A stretch of DNA of 64,000 bases from NCBI GenBank assembly GCA_037349315.1, contig JBAIAC010000001.1, positions 6,862,001-6,926,000 of the forward strand, written 5' to 3'. The stretch is from Chelydra serpentina. Taxonomy: Eukaryota; Chordata; Testudines; Chelydridae. A program made the position numbers and the translations under genes. How positions within the stretch are numbered: the first letter of the stretch is position 1; the number at the start of each line of letters is the position of its first letter. The notes under the pieces are model-generated. The model saw only the letters and a list, made by a program, of their open reading frames with translations, was not told the origin of the DNA and did no database searches. Shown piece by piece: positions 8,813-20,610 of this stretch.

Positions 8813-8830
8813 CCAGGCCTCTGATACAAA

Positions 8831-8954
8831 TAGGATGACCAGATGTCCTGATTTTATAGGGACAGTCCCGACTTTTGGGGCTTTCTCTTATATAGGCACC
8901 TATTACCCCCCACCCCCTGTCCCAGTTTTTCACACTTGCTATCTGGTCACACTA
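8831..8954. mobile_element. hAT-type MITE (TAGGRTGACCAGAT family)
   Basis: 124 bp. Inverted ends TAGGATGACCAGAT and TAGTGTGACCAGAT (inward), with near-identical octamers GATACAAA (8823-8830) and GATACAAG (8955-8962). A relative lies at 55938-56063. Non-coding. Confidence 0.8.
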
Positions 8955-9150
8955 GATACAAGGGCTTATGTCTCAGGCTCTCTTCCTACTACAAGAACCA
9001 AAATTAATGTTGGGGTTGTATACATGTGTAATTTTCACAATTTCTCTTGTTTCCAAAGCAGTTATCATAGAATCATAGAATCTCAGGGTTGGAAGGGACC
9101 TCAGGAGGTCATCTAGTCCAACCCCCTGCTCAAAGCAGGACCAACCCCAA

Positions 9151-12000
9151 CTAGATCATCCCAGCCAGGGCTTTGTCAAGCCTGACCTTAAAAACCTCTA
9201 AGGAAGGAGATTCCACCACCTCCCTAGGTAACCCATTCCAGTGCTTCACCACCCTACTAGTGAAAAAGTTTTTCCTAATATCCAACCTAAACCTCCCCCT
9301 CTGCAACTTGAGACCATTACTCCTTGTTCTGTCATCTTCTACCACTGAGAACAGTCTAGATCCATCCTCTTTGGAACCCCCTTTTAGGTAGTTGAAAGCA
9401 GCTATCAAATCCCCCCTCACTCTTCTCTTCTGCAGGCTAAACAATCCCAGTTCCCTCAGCCTCTCCTCATAAGTCATGTGCTCCAGCCCCCTAATCATTT
9501 TTGTTGCCCTCCGTTGGACTCTTTCCAATTTATCCACATCCTTTTTGTAGCGTGGGGCCCAAAACTGGACACAGTACTCCAAATGAGGCCTCACCAGTGC
9601 CGAATAGAGGGGAATAATCACGTCCCTCGATCTGCTGGAAATGCCCCTACTTATACAGCCCAAAATGCCGTTAGCCTTCTTGGCAACAAGGGCACACTGT
9701 TGACTCATATTCAGCTTTTCGTCCACTGTAACCCCTAGGTCCTTTTCTGCAGAACTGCTGCCCAGCCATTCGGTCCCTAGTCTGTAGCAGTGCATGGGAT
9801 TCTTCCGTCCTAAGTGCAGGACTCTGCACTTGTCCTTGTTGAACCTCATCAGATTTCTTTTGGCCCAATCCTCTAATTTGTCTAGGTCCCTCTGTATCCT
9901 GTCCCTACCCTCCAGCGTATCAACCACTCCTCCCAGTTTAGTGTCATCTGCAAACTTGCTAAGGGTGCAGTCCACACCATCCTCCAGGTCGTTGATGAAG
10001 ATATTGAACAAAACCGGCCCCAGCACCGACCCTTGGGGCACTCCACTTGATACTGGCTGCCAACTAGACATGGAGCCATTGATCACTACCCTTTGAGCAC
10101 GACCATCCAGCCAGTTTTCTATCCACCTTACCGTCCATTCATCCAGCCCATACTCCTTTAACTTGCTGGCAAGAACACTGTGCGAGACTGTATCAAAAGC
10201 TTTGCTAAAGTCAAGAAATAGCACATCCACTGCTTTCCCCTCATCCACAGAGCCAGTTATCTCATCATAGAAGGCAATTAGGTTAGTCAGGCATGACTTG
10301 CCCTTGGTGAATCCATGCTGACTGTTCCTGATCACTTTCCCCTCCTTTAAGTGGTTCAGAATTGATTCCTTGATGACCTGTTCCATGATTTTTCCAGGGA
10401 CTGAGGTGAGACTGACTGGCCTGTAGTTCCCCGGATCTTCCTTCTTCCCTTTTTTAAAGATGGGCACTACATTAGCTTTTTTCCAGTCATCCGGGACCTC
10501 CCCCGATTGCCATGATTTGTCAAAGATAATGGCCAATGGCTCTGCAATCACATCGGCCAACTCCTTTAGCACCCTCGGATGCAGTGCATCCGGCCCCATG
10601 GACTTGTGTTTGTCCAGCTTTTCTAAATAGTCCCGAACTACTTCTTTCTCCACAGAGGGCTGGTCACCTCCTCCCCATACCGTGCTGCGGAGTGCAGCCG
10701 TCTGTGAACTGCCCTTGTCTGTGAAGACAGAGGCAAAAAAAGCATTGAGTACACTAGCTTTCTCCACATCCTCTGTCACAAGGTTCCCTCCCTCATTCAG
10801 CAAGGGGCCCACACGTTCCTTGACTTTCTTCTTGTTGCTAACATACCTGAAGAAACCCTTCTTGTTACTCCTAACATCTCCGGCTAGCTGCAACTCCAAG
10901 TGTGATTTGGCCTTCCTAATTTCACTCCTGCATGCCTGAGCAATATTTTTATACTCCTCCCTGGTCATTTGTCCAATCTTCCACTTCTTGTAAGCTGCTT
11001 TTTTGTGTTTAAGACGAGCAAGGATTTCACTGTTAAGCCAAGCTGGTCGCCTGCCATATTTACTTTTCTTTCTACACATCGGGATGGTTTGTTCCTGCAA
11101 CCTCAATAAGGTTTCTTTAAAATACAGCCAGCTTTCCTCAACTCCTTTCCCCCTCATGTTATTCTCCCAGGGGACCTTGCCCATCAGTTCCCTGAGGGAG
11201 TCAAAGTCTGCTTTTCTGAAGTCCAGGCTCTGTATTCTACTGCTCTCCTTTCTTCCTTGTGTCAGGATCCTGAACTCGACCATCTCATGGTCCCTGCCTC
11301 CCAGGTTCCCATCCACTATTGCTTCCTCTACTATTTCTTCCCTGTTTGTGAGCAGCAGGTCAAGAAGAGCTTTTCCCCTAGTTGGTTCCTCCAGCACTTG
11401 CACTAGGAAATTGTCCCCTACACTTTCCAAAAACTTCCTGGATTGTCTGTGGACCGCTGTATTGCTCTCCCAGCAGATGTCGGGGTGATTAAAGTCACCC
11501 ATGAGAACCAGGGCCTGTGATCTAGTAACTTCTGTTAGTTGCTGGAAGAAAGCCTCGTCCACCTCATCCCCCTGGTCTGGTGGTCTGTAGCAGACTCCCA
11601 CCACGACATTACCCTTGTTGCTCACACTTCTCAATTTGATCCAGAGACTCTCAGGTTTTTCTGCAGTTTCATACTGGAGCTCTGAGCAGTCATACTGCTC
11701 TCTTACATACAACGCAACTCCCCCACCTTTTCTGCCCTGCCTATCCTTCCTGAACAGTTTATATCCATCCATGACAGTACTCCAATCATGTGAGTTATCC
11801 CACCAAGTCTCTGTTATTCCAATTACGTCATAATTCCTTGACTGTGCCAGGACTTCCAGTTCTCCCTGCTTGTTCCCCAGGCTTCTTGCATTTGTGTATA
11901 GGCATTTAAGATAACTCACCGATCGTCCTGCTGTCCCAGTATGGGGCAGGAGCCCTCCCCTCTTGCACTCACTTACTTGTGCTTCCTCCCAGTATCCCAC
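9151..12000 (-). CDS. CR1 ORF2: endonuclease and reverse transcriptase
   Basis: 949 codons without a stop. The first triplet is GTG, and the frame stays open further upstream (reading ...[15 protein letters not shown]), so the true start is uncertain. Endonuclease motifs: N37 (TNARSLGNK), E64 (ITETWW), D169/N171 (GDFNHPD), D237-H238 (RDHEMVEF). RT motifs: FLDFSKAFD with D597 (block A), [10 protein letters not shown] (about 653-662), FADD with D685-D686 (block C). The protein nicks target DNA and primes reverse transcription from the CR1 3' end, and would also serve the SINEs here. All catalytic residues are present. Confidence 0.93.
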   Translation of the reverse strand: MGYWEEAQVSECKRGGLLPHTGTAGRSVSYLKCLYTNARSLGNKQGELEVLAQSRNYDVIGITETWWDNSHDWSTVMDGYKLFRKDRQGRKGGGVALYVREQYDCSELQYETAEKPESLWIKLRSVSNKGNVVVGVCYRPPDQGDEVDEAFFQQLTEVTRSQALVLMGDFNHPDICWESNTAVHRQSRKFLESVGDNFLVQVLEEPTRGKALLDLLLTNREEIVEEAIVDGNLGGRDHEMVEFRILTQGRKESSRIQSLDFRKADFDSLRELMGKVPWENNMRGKGVEESWLYFKETLLRLQEQTIPMCRKKSKYGRRPAWLNSEILARLKHKKAAYKKWKIGQMTREEYKNIAQACRSEIRKAKSHLELQLAGDVRSNKKGFFRYVSNKKKVKERVGPLLNEGGNLVTEDVEKASVLNAFFASVFTDKGSSQTAALRSTVWGGGDQPSVEKEVVRDYLEKLDKHKSMGPDALHPRVLKELADVIAEPLAIIFDKSWQSGEVPDDWKKANVVPIFKKGKKEDPGNYRPVSLTSVPGKIMEQVIKESILNHLKEGKVIRNSQHGFTKGKSCLTNLIAFYDEITGSVDEGKAVDVLFLDFSKAFDTVSHSVLASKLKEYGLDEWTVRWIENWLDGRAQRVVINGSMSSWQPVSSGVPQGSVLGPVLFNIFINDLEDGVDCTLSKFADDTKLGGVVDTLEGRDRIQRDLDKLEDWAKRNLMRFNKDKCRVLHLGRKNPMHCYRLGTEWLGSSSAEKDLGVTVDEKLNMSQQCALVAKKANGILGCISRGISSRSRDVIIPLYSALVRPHLEYCVQFWAPRYKKDVDKLERVQRRATKMIRGLEHMTYEERLRELGLFSLQKRRVRGDLIAAFNYLKGGSKEDGSRLFSVVEDDRTRSNGLKLQRGRFRLDIRKNFFTSRVVKHWNGLPREVVESPSLEVFKVRLDKALAGMI

Positions 12001-12044
12001 TTCCCCACTTACCTCAGGGCTTTGGTCTCCTTCCCCCGGTGAAC

Positions 12045-12150
12045 CTAGTTTAAAGCCCTCCTCACTAGGTTGGCCAGCCTGCTTCCAAAGATGCTCTTCC
12101 CTCTCTTCGTCAGGTGGAGCCCGTCTCTGCCTAGCACTCCTTCTTGGAAC
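12045..12150 (-). pseudogene. CR1 ORF1, C-terminal fragment
   Basis: The frame reads [15 protein letters not shown], then [12 protein letters not shown] and a TAG at 12047-12045. This is the usual end of CR1 ORF1, whose C-terminal half is an SGNH-type esterase; the D-G-L-H segment holds its catalytic Asp and His. Everything upstream was lost in 5' truncation. It overlaps the open upstream part of ORF2 in another frame. Confidence 0.65.
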
Positions 12151-12190
12151 ACCATCCCATGGTGTCTTCTTGGAACACCATCCCAGTTAT

Positions 12191-12987
12191 CCTGGATGGA
12201 GAGCAAGGGTTTGTTATCTGATTTGTGTTAACTGACATTTATCCAGTTAGTTTCATATTGTTGTAGTGTTAGCAGAGGAAAAGGTTTACAAAAGTCTTGT
12301 TTTTTTCTCAGTTTGTGCTCCTTTGCATGGATCCCAGGTTCCTAGGGGAACAAAATTAGGCATATCTGGAGTTGGCAAAGTTTTTGCTGTTGAGTAATCT
12401 CTTTTTAAATTTTTCTTTAAAATGTTGTAGGATTTAAATTAAATAGCCAAGAAACTATTTTCTGGTTGACTTGCAGTGTGTAAACCTAGTTAATGTCAAA
12501 AAAGTTTTACATCTTTTAGCATGTGGGCTCAGTTTTCTGCTCCGTACCCTTTGAAAAATGGCACTGAAAGTATTTGTTTATTTGATTTACTAAATGCACT
12601 TATGATTTCTAGGTCAAATACTGTAGTTATTATGCACTTTTTACTCATCAGTCAAAACTCCCATACCATAGAGTCATCAAGAGTTTTCCTGAGTAAAAGC
12701 ATAAGGATTTGGTTGCATATACAAAATTAGAAACACATTAATTAAGCTGTCAGTTTAATGGTTAATAAATTGAGTCAATGTCAAGCAAAGAAATCCAGAA
12801 TCATTCTTCCTAAAAATAAGAAATCTAACCCCCCCTACACATCACTCATTCAGGCAAAAGCATAATTAAATATACAGGGAATCAGGGAATAATGAAATAA
12901 CTTAACAATTTTGGTTTCTTGCAAACCAGCAGGAGGAGCGAGTTCCAGAGTCGAGGGATAATCATTTAAAGTGTTGGGGGTAGTTTT

Positions 12988-13026
<39 letters not shown>

Positions 13027-13508
13027 AACAGTACAACCAGCTGACTGAAAACCTAAAAGAAAAAGAGAAATGATCCATTAATATATTTGTTTAAACAGCC
13101 AATTTGCTCTTAGAGGAATAGTACTTTTGCTCTTGAATAGTACTTTTTTTTAACTCAGTGGGTAGAATAAGGGGCTACTCAGTACAAGTAAGTGTATTGG
13201 AATCGGCCCTTAGTGAATGAGGGTATAGTCAATAATAATGCACATGGTATATTTGACTTAACAGGACTGTACTGTTTCACCTACCCATTTTAAATCAATC
13301 TTAATGCATTTATATATGCTGGTAAGACATGCAATAAATTATGCATCATATAGGGTTTTCATTTTAGATGTAAACTAATATTTGCAACTAAAAGTCTGCC
13401 AGATAGAAAGCAAACTTGTAGTAAAAATTAAATCTATTTAAATCCAATAAAATATTTATCACAGGGGTCCTGGTTTCCATGTCAGCCCACCCACTGGGCT
13501 CCTGTTTC
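12191..13508. other. Anonymous AT-rich DNA with one microsatellite
   Basis: No gene or known repeat seen. The only marked structure is a (GT)n run with a (GC)n end at about 12988-13026. Confidence 0.4.
12988..13026. repeat. (GT)n-(GC)n microsatellite
   Basis: About 12 GT units pass into GCGCGCGCGC. Alternating purine-pyrimidine sequence of this kind can adopt Z-DNA. Confidence 0.9.
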
Positions 13509-13690
13509 AATTACTATATGCAGTGTTGTAGCCATGTTGGTCCCAGCATATCAGAGAGACAAGGCGGGGGAGGTAATATATTTTATTGGGCCAGTTTCGG
13601 TTAGTGAGAGGGACAAACTTTCAAACTACACAGAGCTCTGAAGAAGAAGACCCATAAAAGATATTACCTCACCCGTGTTGTCTCACATTA
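13509..13690 (+). repeat. Interspersed repeat family B
   Basis: Starts 'gcagtgttgtagccatgttg' and contains 'gaggtaatatattttattgg', whose inverted form 'ataaaagatattacctcac' lies near the end. The copy is thus a partial palindrome. Related halves occur at 62838-62937 and 63009-63122. Class unknown. Confidence 0.65.
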
Positions 13691-14080
13691 CTACTAGTCA
13701 ATTTCTCATTTCAGTGTGGACTTTCTGTGGGTGGCATAAGAAATAAATAGCTTTTTAAAACATCACAACCAGTTCCTGTAATCCTTACCCAAGCAAAACT
13801 ATTAGTTAAATCAGACTATTTCTAGTGTGGGACCTTAGAATATTAATTTAAAGTTTTTTGTCGGTCATTACTAAATAAAAATAAAGCTTAAATCCAAATC
13901 CATAGTTTGTAATTTGCTTGACCATGTTCATTCTTTTCAACTTTCAACTAGTTGTGAAACAAGACCCTTAGATTCCTTGTAGAGGGGAAAATATCAAAAA
14001 ACCTGATCACAGGAACATTTAATTTAAAAAAAAAAAGGAACTACACAAGAATGAGGATGTTAGTTAGATGGAAATTAAAA
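13691..14080. other. Anonymous AT-rich DNA
   Basis: No gene or repeat identified. Confidence 0.4.
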
Positions 14081-14159
14081 AGAACAGTCACATGGGTAAA
14101 ATGTCTACAAGTAGCATGGAGATTTCTTAAAAACACCATAATATAGGCTCTATACCCCA

Positions 14160-15000
14160 AATCAAAAAAGACTAAAGAGGACCAAAAGAATGCCACCATG
14201 GCTAAACAGCAGAGTCCATGGAGGCTGTTAGAGGCAAAAAGGCATCCTTTAAAATTTGGAAGTTAAATCCTAAAACGTCCACCCAAAATGCAGCAGAAGT
14301 CCAAAAGGCTAGCAGTATATAAGAGACTATTAGAAAAGTGATAGAAAATGGGAAAGAAAATTATTATAATTCCACTATATTAATCTATTCTGTGGCCAGT
14401 TCTGGTCACCTAAAAAAGGATATAGTAGAACTAGAGAAGGTTCAGAGAAGGGCAACTAAGATGATCCAGGATATGGAATAGCTTCCATAAGAGGAGAGAC
14501 TAAAAAGATTAGGGCAGTTCAGCTCAGAAGAGAGATGACTAAGCGGGATATGATAGAGTGGTATAAAATTATAAACAGTGTGGAAAAAGCAAAGAGAGAA
14601 GAACCAGGGGTCACTGGATGAAATTAATAGGCAGTAGGTTTAATACAAAGAAGAAGTCCTTTGTAACACAATGCACATCTAACGTGTGGAATATATTTCC
14701 AGCGGATGTTGTGATGGCCAAAAATATAATTGGGTTAAAAAAAGAAATGGATAAATTCATGGAGGGTGGGTCCATCAATGACCATTAGCCTAGATGGTCA
14801 GGGATACAACCCCATGCTTGAAGTAACCCTAAATCTCTGACTACTGGAAGCTCGGAGTGGAAGACAGCAGTGTATCCCTCCATAATTGCTTTGTTCTCTA
14901 CACTTTGCCTGAAGCTCTGGTATGAGCCACTGTTGGAGACAGGATATTGGGCAGGATGGACCATGGTCTGACCCAACATGGCAGGTCTTATTTTTATGTT
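14160..15000 (+). mobile_element. Old CR1-type LINE, 3' end
   Basis: Degraded ORF2 text: PPWLNS-like and SFKIWK-like codons near 14200-14260, then 'gttctggtcacctaaaaaagg' and 'gttcagagaagggcaactaag'. The 3' UTR ends 'gggcaggatggaccatggtc', 'tgacccaacatggcaggtct', a CR1 subfamily tail different from that at 9065. Many stops. A short piece of the same tail lies inverted at about 22695-22740. Confidence 0.75.
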
Positions 15001-15703
15001 AAGATTTTTTGGACTCAGAAAAAAATTTTTCATGCATAAAAATAAAAATAATTTCCATCACTTTCAATAGGCATTCAAGCCATCTCCATATTTATTAGGA
15101 TGCTTTTTTAAAAAAATTGTGGCTACAGTGTAGGCATTTTATTAACTGTGTCCCCATTACTGGTTTTGTGGATTGTGTGTGGGTTTTTTAGGCATATACT
15201 ATCAGCCTTTAATTTGGTGAAAAGCATTGAATCTCAGCCATAGTTTATTTAAACATTCTAATTGTGTTTATGTAGTGTTCAGTCACACTGCAGAAAATAT
15301 CAGCCAAACAAGGCTCTCTAACATGAATGGGGACTCAAAGGGGTAGTCAGCTGTCCTTTCAGAAATTCAGTATACTTAATCCACACTGTCTTTAGGAGAA
15401 AATACAAAGGCTACAGGGCCAAATCTTAGTATTAAAACAGTTAAAAAGACATCACATGAATCATAAGCAAGTTGAGAGTTGTAATACGACTGCACTTCGG
15501 TCAGCTAGCCTTTTAAAAAAATCCTAAGACTTTGGGAATTATTTCCTATGAAAATGACGTCTAATTGAATCTCCTCTCAGTATGCTTGAGTTAACTTCCA
15601 AATAGACAGGAATTCTTTATAATATCATTATTCCTCAACTTGCAATTTAAAAAGTCCCAGACTACATATAAAGCGCTAAATGGGAGTAGTAAGTGTTCAA
15701 CAC
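15001..15703. other. Anonymous AT-rich DNA
   Basis: No gene or repeat identified. Confidence 0.35.
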
Positions 15704-15711
15704 CTTTCAAG

Positions 15712-16012
15712 CAGTAGCGTAGCCAGGGGGGGAGCAGGGGGAGCGGCTGCTCCCCCTGTGAGCAGAAGCGGTGGAAGCGGCGCCTTTTTTTAAGCAGCAC
15801 TAAAAAAAGGCGCCGCTTCTTTTTAAGCGCCGCTTCTTGCACTCACCCGGCGGCGCTCCGGGTCTTCGGCGGGTATCACCGAAGACCCGGAGTGAGTGAG
15901 GACCCGCCGCCGAAGTGCCGCCGAAGACCCGGAGCGCCGCCGGGTGAGTACAGGGGGAGGCGCCTTTTTATAGCGCCGCTCCCCCTGCACTCCGGACCTG
16001 GCTGCGCTACTG
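15712..16012. mobile_element. hAT MITE with long GC-rich palindrome
   Basis: 301 bp. Inverted ends CAGTAGCGTAGCCAGG and CAGTAGCGCAGCCAGG (inward), flanked by an exact octamer CTTTCAAG at 15704-15711 and 16013-16020. Inside, CGGCGGCGCTCCGGGTCTTC and its reverse complement (15922-15948) form a strong stem, and a second GGCGCC-centred hairpin lies at 15778-15815. Non-coding; far more GC-rich than its surroundings. Confidence 0.9.
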
Positions 16013-16020
16013 CTTTCAAG

Positions 16021-18175
16021 CTTTGGGCCAACTTTGCATTGATATAGTAAAATCCTTCATCCCAAGTATATGAAAAGAAACTGCAATTATGCTGAAAGAC
16101 CCCTTCCAAACCATAGTTTTTAATATTTAGTGAAGATAAAACAAAGATGAAACTAATAGAAAATCCACAGTACTTGAGGGCATTGAAAGTTCTAAGAGTA
16201 AAACTTCTGGAAGGTTTTGCCAGTTTTCTGATTATATTTGCAGTTTTATTCTGCCAATTACTGAGGACTCCTCACCCCAAGGTTTATTAAATTATTTGGC
16301 AGATATTTGATACTGTTTTGACAATGTTACCAGCCTTATTCATTCTAAGGTGTATACGTCTTGGATACAAAAGTGTAAAATGCACTACGTTTAATCTCTC
16401 ATTAAGAAAGGCTATTCATAGAATTTTGCTCTTTTGTCCAGGTTATTGCTAAGATGTGGTCAAAGATCTGTCATGAGCTGTCATGAGATCTTAAATTTAG
16501 TTACTAAATAGTATGCTACTATCAATAAAAAGAAACAATGGGAAAAATAAGTATAATTAAGCTGTCTTTAAATTGCTAAAAATAACACAGATAGTGAGTC
16601 ATTAACGTATTACCCTTTTCTTTCATCTGCTTTAATCCATAATCACAAAATAGAGTAAAACAGCCAAAAACTCATTACTAGGCCTTAAATCAAGATTAGT
16701 AATTCTTCAGATCACAGTAGTCAACACTAATCATCTTTCATGTGCTTTGACAGTTTAGGCCCAAAACATTGATCGTTTTCTCCTCCTCTCTCAGCAAAAA
16801 ACATTACTGCTATTTTTTGTGTGTGAAGGTCAGAGAGTTATGCACACAGGCATACTCCTTCTTTCCAAGCCCTCAGATCTAGTATTCCTGAATCCAAAGT
16901 TGAGGTTTTAAAAGCTCAATTTATAAGATGTCATTGTAATGGGGGAACATAACTGTCAAAAATACCTCAGAATTGTTTTATGGCCCTTGGTAGCTGTAAC
17001 TACTAGTTCCAAACAACAATCATACCTGCTGTGCTTGTCAAAACCTTTCTGCAAGGCAAGTAGCTTCATGTTTAAGTGCCCATTTGCACATACAGTTGTT
17101 CATTTCGGGTGCACATATATGGGATTTAGTGGGTACATCTGTTGAGCACATTTTTGGAAATTTGTCCCTTATCTGTCTGGGACTCAAAATGACTATAAAG
17201 TGAGTTTTTTACATGATGCCACTGAAGGAATAGACAGACCTGCTGAGCATGCTGCTTCTCTGTTCTTTTTACCACTTATATCCTAAAGTGGTAAAATGCA
17301 TGCAAATCAAATGTATCAGTGCTTAACAAGGAAAAATACTTCTTGCTGACATGACTGAAAACAAATGGAAAATTCAGGACAAAATCTGAGGCAAGGAGGG
17401 AGAGGGGAAAAAAAAAGAAACCAGTTCTACAAACTTGCACACACTGAGGTGGAAAATCAGAATCAAGAGTAAATAAGATGGCCAGGAAAATCTCTGCCAG
17501 ATTGACAATGGTGTTGGACACTATGCTGGAAAAAATGGAAAGTAGTATTGAAATAATGGGTGAGAAATTGTCAACTTATTAATGAAGGACATTGCAGTCA
17601 TGGAATAAAATGTCTCAGATTTAAAGCATATGTCAAACTGAAGTTATAAAATAATTATGTCAAGATTACACAAATGTTTTACTATTAGTTTACAAAAGGA
17701 AAAAGTAGGAATGATTAAATCTATACAATGAAAAATAGTGAGAGACACACAATTTTTGTCTTGGAGGTTTCCAAGATATAAACAGGTGGAAAGACTTATA
17801 GACTGATATAAAAGAGGAAAACATACAACAGTTGCATAGATTGAGGTATCACAGGGATTGGATTTTAAAAAATTAAGGACTCATTACTCAGAGGGACAGC
17901 TATATGGAGCTTTGAATCTGTAATAAGAGACCACTAATCATCCCACCAAGCAAAGGAAAATCCAGGCACTCTTCCAAGAGACTAGCTTGTCTCCACAGGT
18001 AAACAAAATTACAAAAACACCTTTAAATAGGAAAAAAACCCAATGTTGCAGATGTGATCCACAATGGGTTAAAAGGGCAAGTTAACAAAATACATACAAA
18101 CTCCTCGGTTAGTCAGAGGAACACTCAGAGGAAAATAGCAGTTACAACATACGCACTAAATGACAGTGAAAGTAA
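16021..18175. other. Anonymous AT-rich DNA
   Basis: About 2.1 kb with no convincing exon, RNA gene or repeat. Frames of 60-80 codons look random. Confidence 0.4.
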
Positions 18176-18293
18176 AGGTTTCAGTGTAGTAGCCGTGTTA
18201 GTCTGTGTCAGCAAAACGAAAATAAGAAAGTCTCTAAGGTGCTACAAGTTTTTCTAACAAATTTATTTCAGCATAAGCTTTCGTGGGTTCGTA
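18176..18293 (+). repeat. Interspersed repeat family A with an inverted internal segment
   Basis: Flanks match the copies at 40-127/5335-5390 and 52494, but the middle 'tctctaaggtgctacaagtt' is the reverse complement of the usual 'aacttgtagcaccttagaga'. The segment has been flipped in place with both sides intact. Confidence 0.8.
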
Positions 18294-19255
18294 CTTAACC
18301 TAGCATAGATTGCCTCCTTCAATCATGGGGTTATATGTGCTGAGGAACATATGAGCTGTGTGTAGGGATCTCTTACAGCCTCTCCTCAGATCCCTTGCCC
18401 ACACATAAACCAAATGAACTCAAAATTCTTAGTATTGATAAATAATACAGATAACAAATGGCTACCGCTGAATCTGGAACAATAGGGACCCTCTGTTCTG
18501 AGAGGAATCCTGCAAGTGGCACAGAAGCATCAGTATGGTGAAAAGAAAGGAAAATACACAAGTTGTTAATAACAGGTTACCAATTATTAACTGGAAGTGC
18601 CAACAGTGTGCTTGGCACTGTAGAAGGCACAAAAGAAAACATGATCCCTGCCTTGAGATAGATTTTGCCTGGTTCCTGTATGGGTGCATATGGGGAAAAG
18701 AGGGCACAGTATCCTCTTCTCCCTTTGTATCCCCTGTACACTGGCTTGGTACATAGGGAGTCTTTGCCACATATGAGGGCTCTGCAGATTTAGCTCTCTG
18801 GTTAGCACTTGCCTCTGGTAAAATGGGTGGCAGGGAGGAGAGCTATGGCCAGGCTCTTCCCTTCTCCATTAGCTATGAAATGGATGAATGTGGAGGGGAG
18901 TGTACACCGCACCTTCTTCTGGAGCTCTTGGATGCAGAGTGCCTCTCCAAAGCAGGGCCAATGGTACTCATATACATCAGTGATGGGGTTAGGGCCGGCT
19001 GTAAGAACCTGGATTCTGGACCTCCCACTGGGGCATAGCAGCTCTTTGCCAGCCACAGGGTTGTGCTTACTATCACAACTTAGGGCTAAGTTAAAGGAGT
19101 TTTCTGTCTAAATCAGTGTCTCATCTGTCAGCATAAAACAATACAAATACATTATTATTGCTGTGCTTCTGTTATGCTAAATTGTCATAACCCACAACTG
19201 AAACTGAGGCCTGTACAACAGAGACAATGCTACATACATATACAATTTCGAATTT
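18294..19255. other. Anonymous DNA
   Basis: No gene recognised. Several overlapping frames of 60-100 codons on both strands between 18460 and 19110 show no domain or consistent splice structure. Confidence 0.35.
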
Positions 19256-19499
19256 TATTAGAGAATATAACTGTAAGTATGCGTGGCCGTCACTTTGCAT
19301 CCACGCCTTCTCGCAGTCTGGTCTGCTAGAGTACTCTCAAAAACAGAGAGGGAATTAGGGGTACTCGATAGGCCCTGGCCTTCAGGCAGGGTGGTGCCAC
19401 AAATAGTCTGGGTTCTGGCCTGCAGTCCGGCAGAATTGTAGCCCTAGCACAGTTTATGGGGCCCCAGCAGAGATGAGCACCAAGCACAGTCTATGAGGC
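19256..19499. repeat. Unclassified GC-rich block, left part
   Basis: The tone resumes after the hAT at 19500-20215 and runs to about 20610, where it ends 'cctggctacacccctaac'. This suggests one older repeat split by the hAT. Ends are not resolved, and an LTR is possible. Confidence 0.35.
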
Positions 19500-20215
19500 T
19501 AGGGTTGCCAACTTTCTAATTGCAGAAAACTGAACACCCTTGCCCTGCCCCTCCCCTGCTCAGAGGCCCCGCCCCTGCCCTGCTCCTTCTCCAAGGCCCT
19601 GCTCCCACTCACTCAATCCTTCCTCCCTCTTCCCCCACCCTCACTTTCACCGGGCTGGGACGGGGTTGGGGTGCAGGAGGCGGTGAGGGCTCTAGCTGGG
19701 GAGCAGGCTCTGGGGTGGGGCTGGGGATGAGAGATTTAGGGTGCAGGAGAGGGCTCTGGGCTGGGGCCAAGGGGTTCAGAGTGTGGGAGGGGGCTCAGGG
19801 CTGGGGCAGGGGTGCAGGAGGGGGTGTGGGCTCTGGGCAGCACTTACCTTAGGCGGCTCCCAGAAGCAGCTGGCATATCCAGCTCCTAGGCAGAGGGGCC
19901 AGGGGGTTCTGCGCACTGCATGTGCCACCCCCACAGCTCCCATTGGCCATGGCTCCCGGCCAATGGGAGCTACACAGCCAGTGCTCAGGGTGGGGGCGGT
20001 GCAAAGAGGCCACCTAGTCACCTGTGCTTCTAGGAGCCAGACATGCCAGCCTCTTCCGGGAGCCACATGGAACCAGGGCAGACAAGGAGCCTGCCTTAGT
20101 CCCACTGCACCGCCGACTGGACTTTCAGCGGCCCAGTCATCAATGCTGACTGGAGCCGCCAGGGTCCCTTTTCGACTGGACGTTCCGGTTGAAAACCGGA
20201 CGCCTGACAACCCTA
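19500..20215. mobile_element. hAT-type element (TAGGGTTGYCA ends)
   Basis: 716 bp. Left end TAGGGTTGCCAACTTTC, right end (inward) TAGGGTTGTCAGGCGTCCGG. Flanking octamers TATGAGGC and TGTGGGGC match at 6 of 8. Interior is GC-rich and non-coding; open frames on both strands are compositional. The element at 25197-26173 is the same family in the opposite orientation. Confidence 0.75.
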
Positions 20216-20610
20216 TGTGGGGCTCCGGCAGCGGTGCCTGAGGAGCACAGGCCCCCTGGCCTAAGGAGGAGGAGTACTGCCACCCCAGAGGTACACTGCC
20301 ACGGCTAGCAGTAGCAGCTCCTCAGCATCGGGAGTGGCAGGGCTCTCTGGAAGCTCATGCAGGTCCTCGGGGCAGCAGCGGTTCTCCTTGGCATTCCACT
20401 CCAGCAGCAAGGAAGAAGCGTCTGTCTCCTTCAGCAGCTCCCTCTCAACTGAGCTGCTGGGCTGACCGTTTTACTTCCTCTTCCTGTCCTGCCCCTCTGC
20501 TTCTGGCATGCGGGGCGGGGCCCTCCTAGTTCCACCCACCAAGCGGCTTGTGGTATTCCCTCCGCATCCACCTCTGAGGGAGACCACACTTCCTGGCTAC
20601 ACCCCTAACA
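20216..20610. repeat. Unclassified GC-rich block, right part
   Basis: Continuation of the block at 19256-19499. No coding potential recognised. Confidence 0.35.

Larger units (their letters stand above)
9065..12190 (-). mobile_element. CR1 LINE, nearly complete, 5'-truncated
   Basis: The 3' end is at 9065 with the CR1 octamer tail (ATTCTATG-type, 'catagaatcatagaat' on +). It then runs through a full ORF2 to the end of ORF1. The 5' part of ORF1 and the 5' UTR are missing, the usual result of incomplete reverse transcription. A 22-bp segment, CTTCTTGGAACACCATCCCA, is present twice in direct order at the truncated end (about 12141-12185). Confidence 0.95.

Noticed and set aside
19520..20241. 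Overlapping 110- to 166-codon frames on both strands
   Set aside because: They lie in the GC-rich interior of a hAT-type element defined by TIRs and octamers; both strands are open because of composition.
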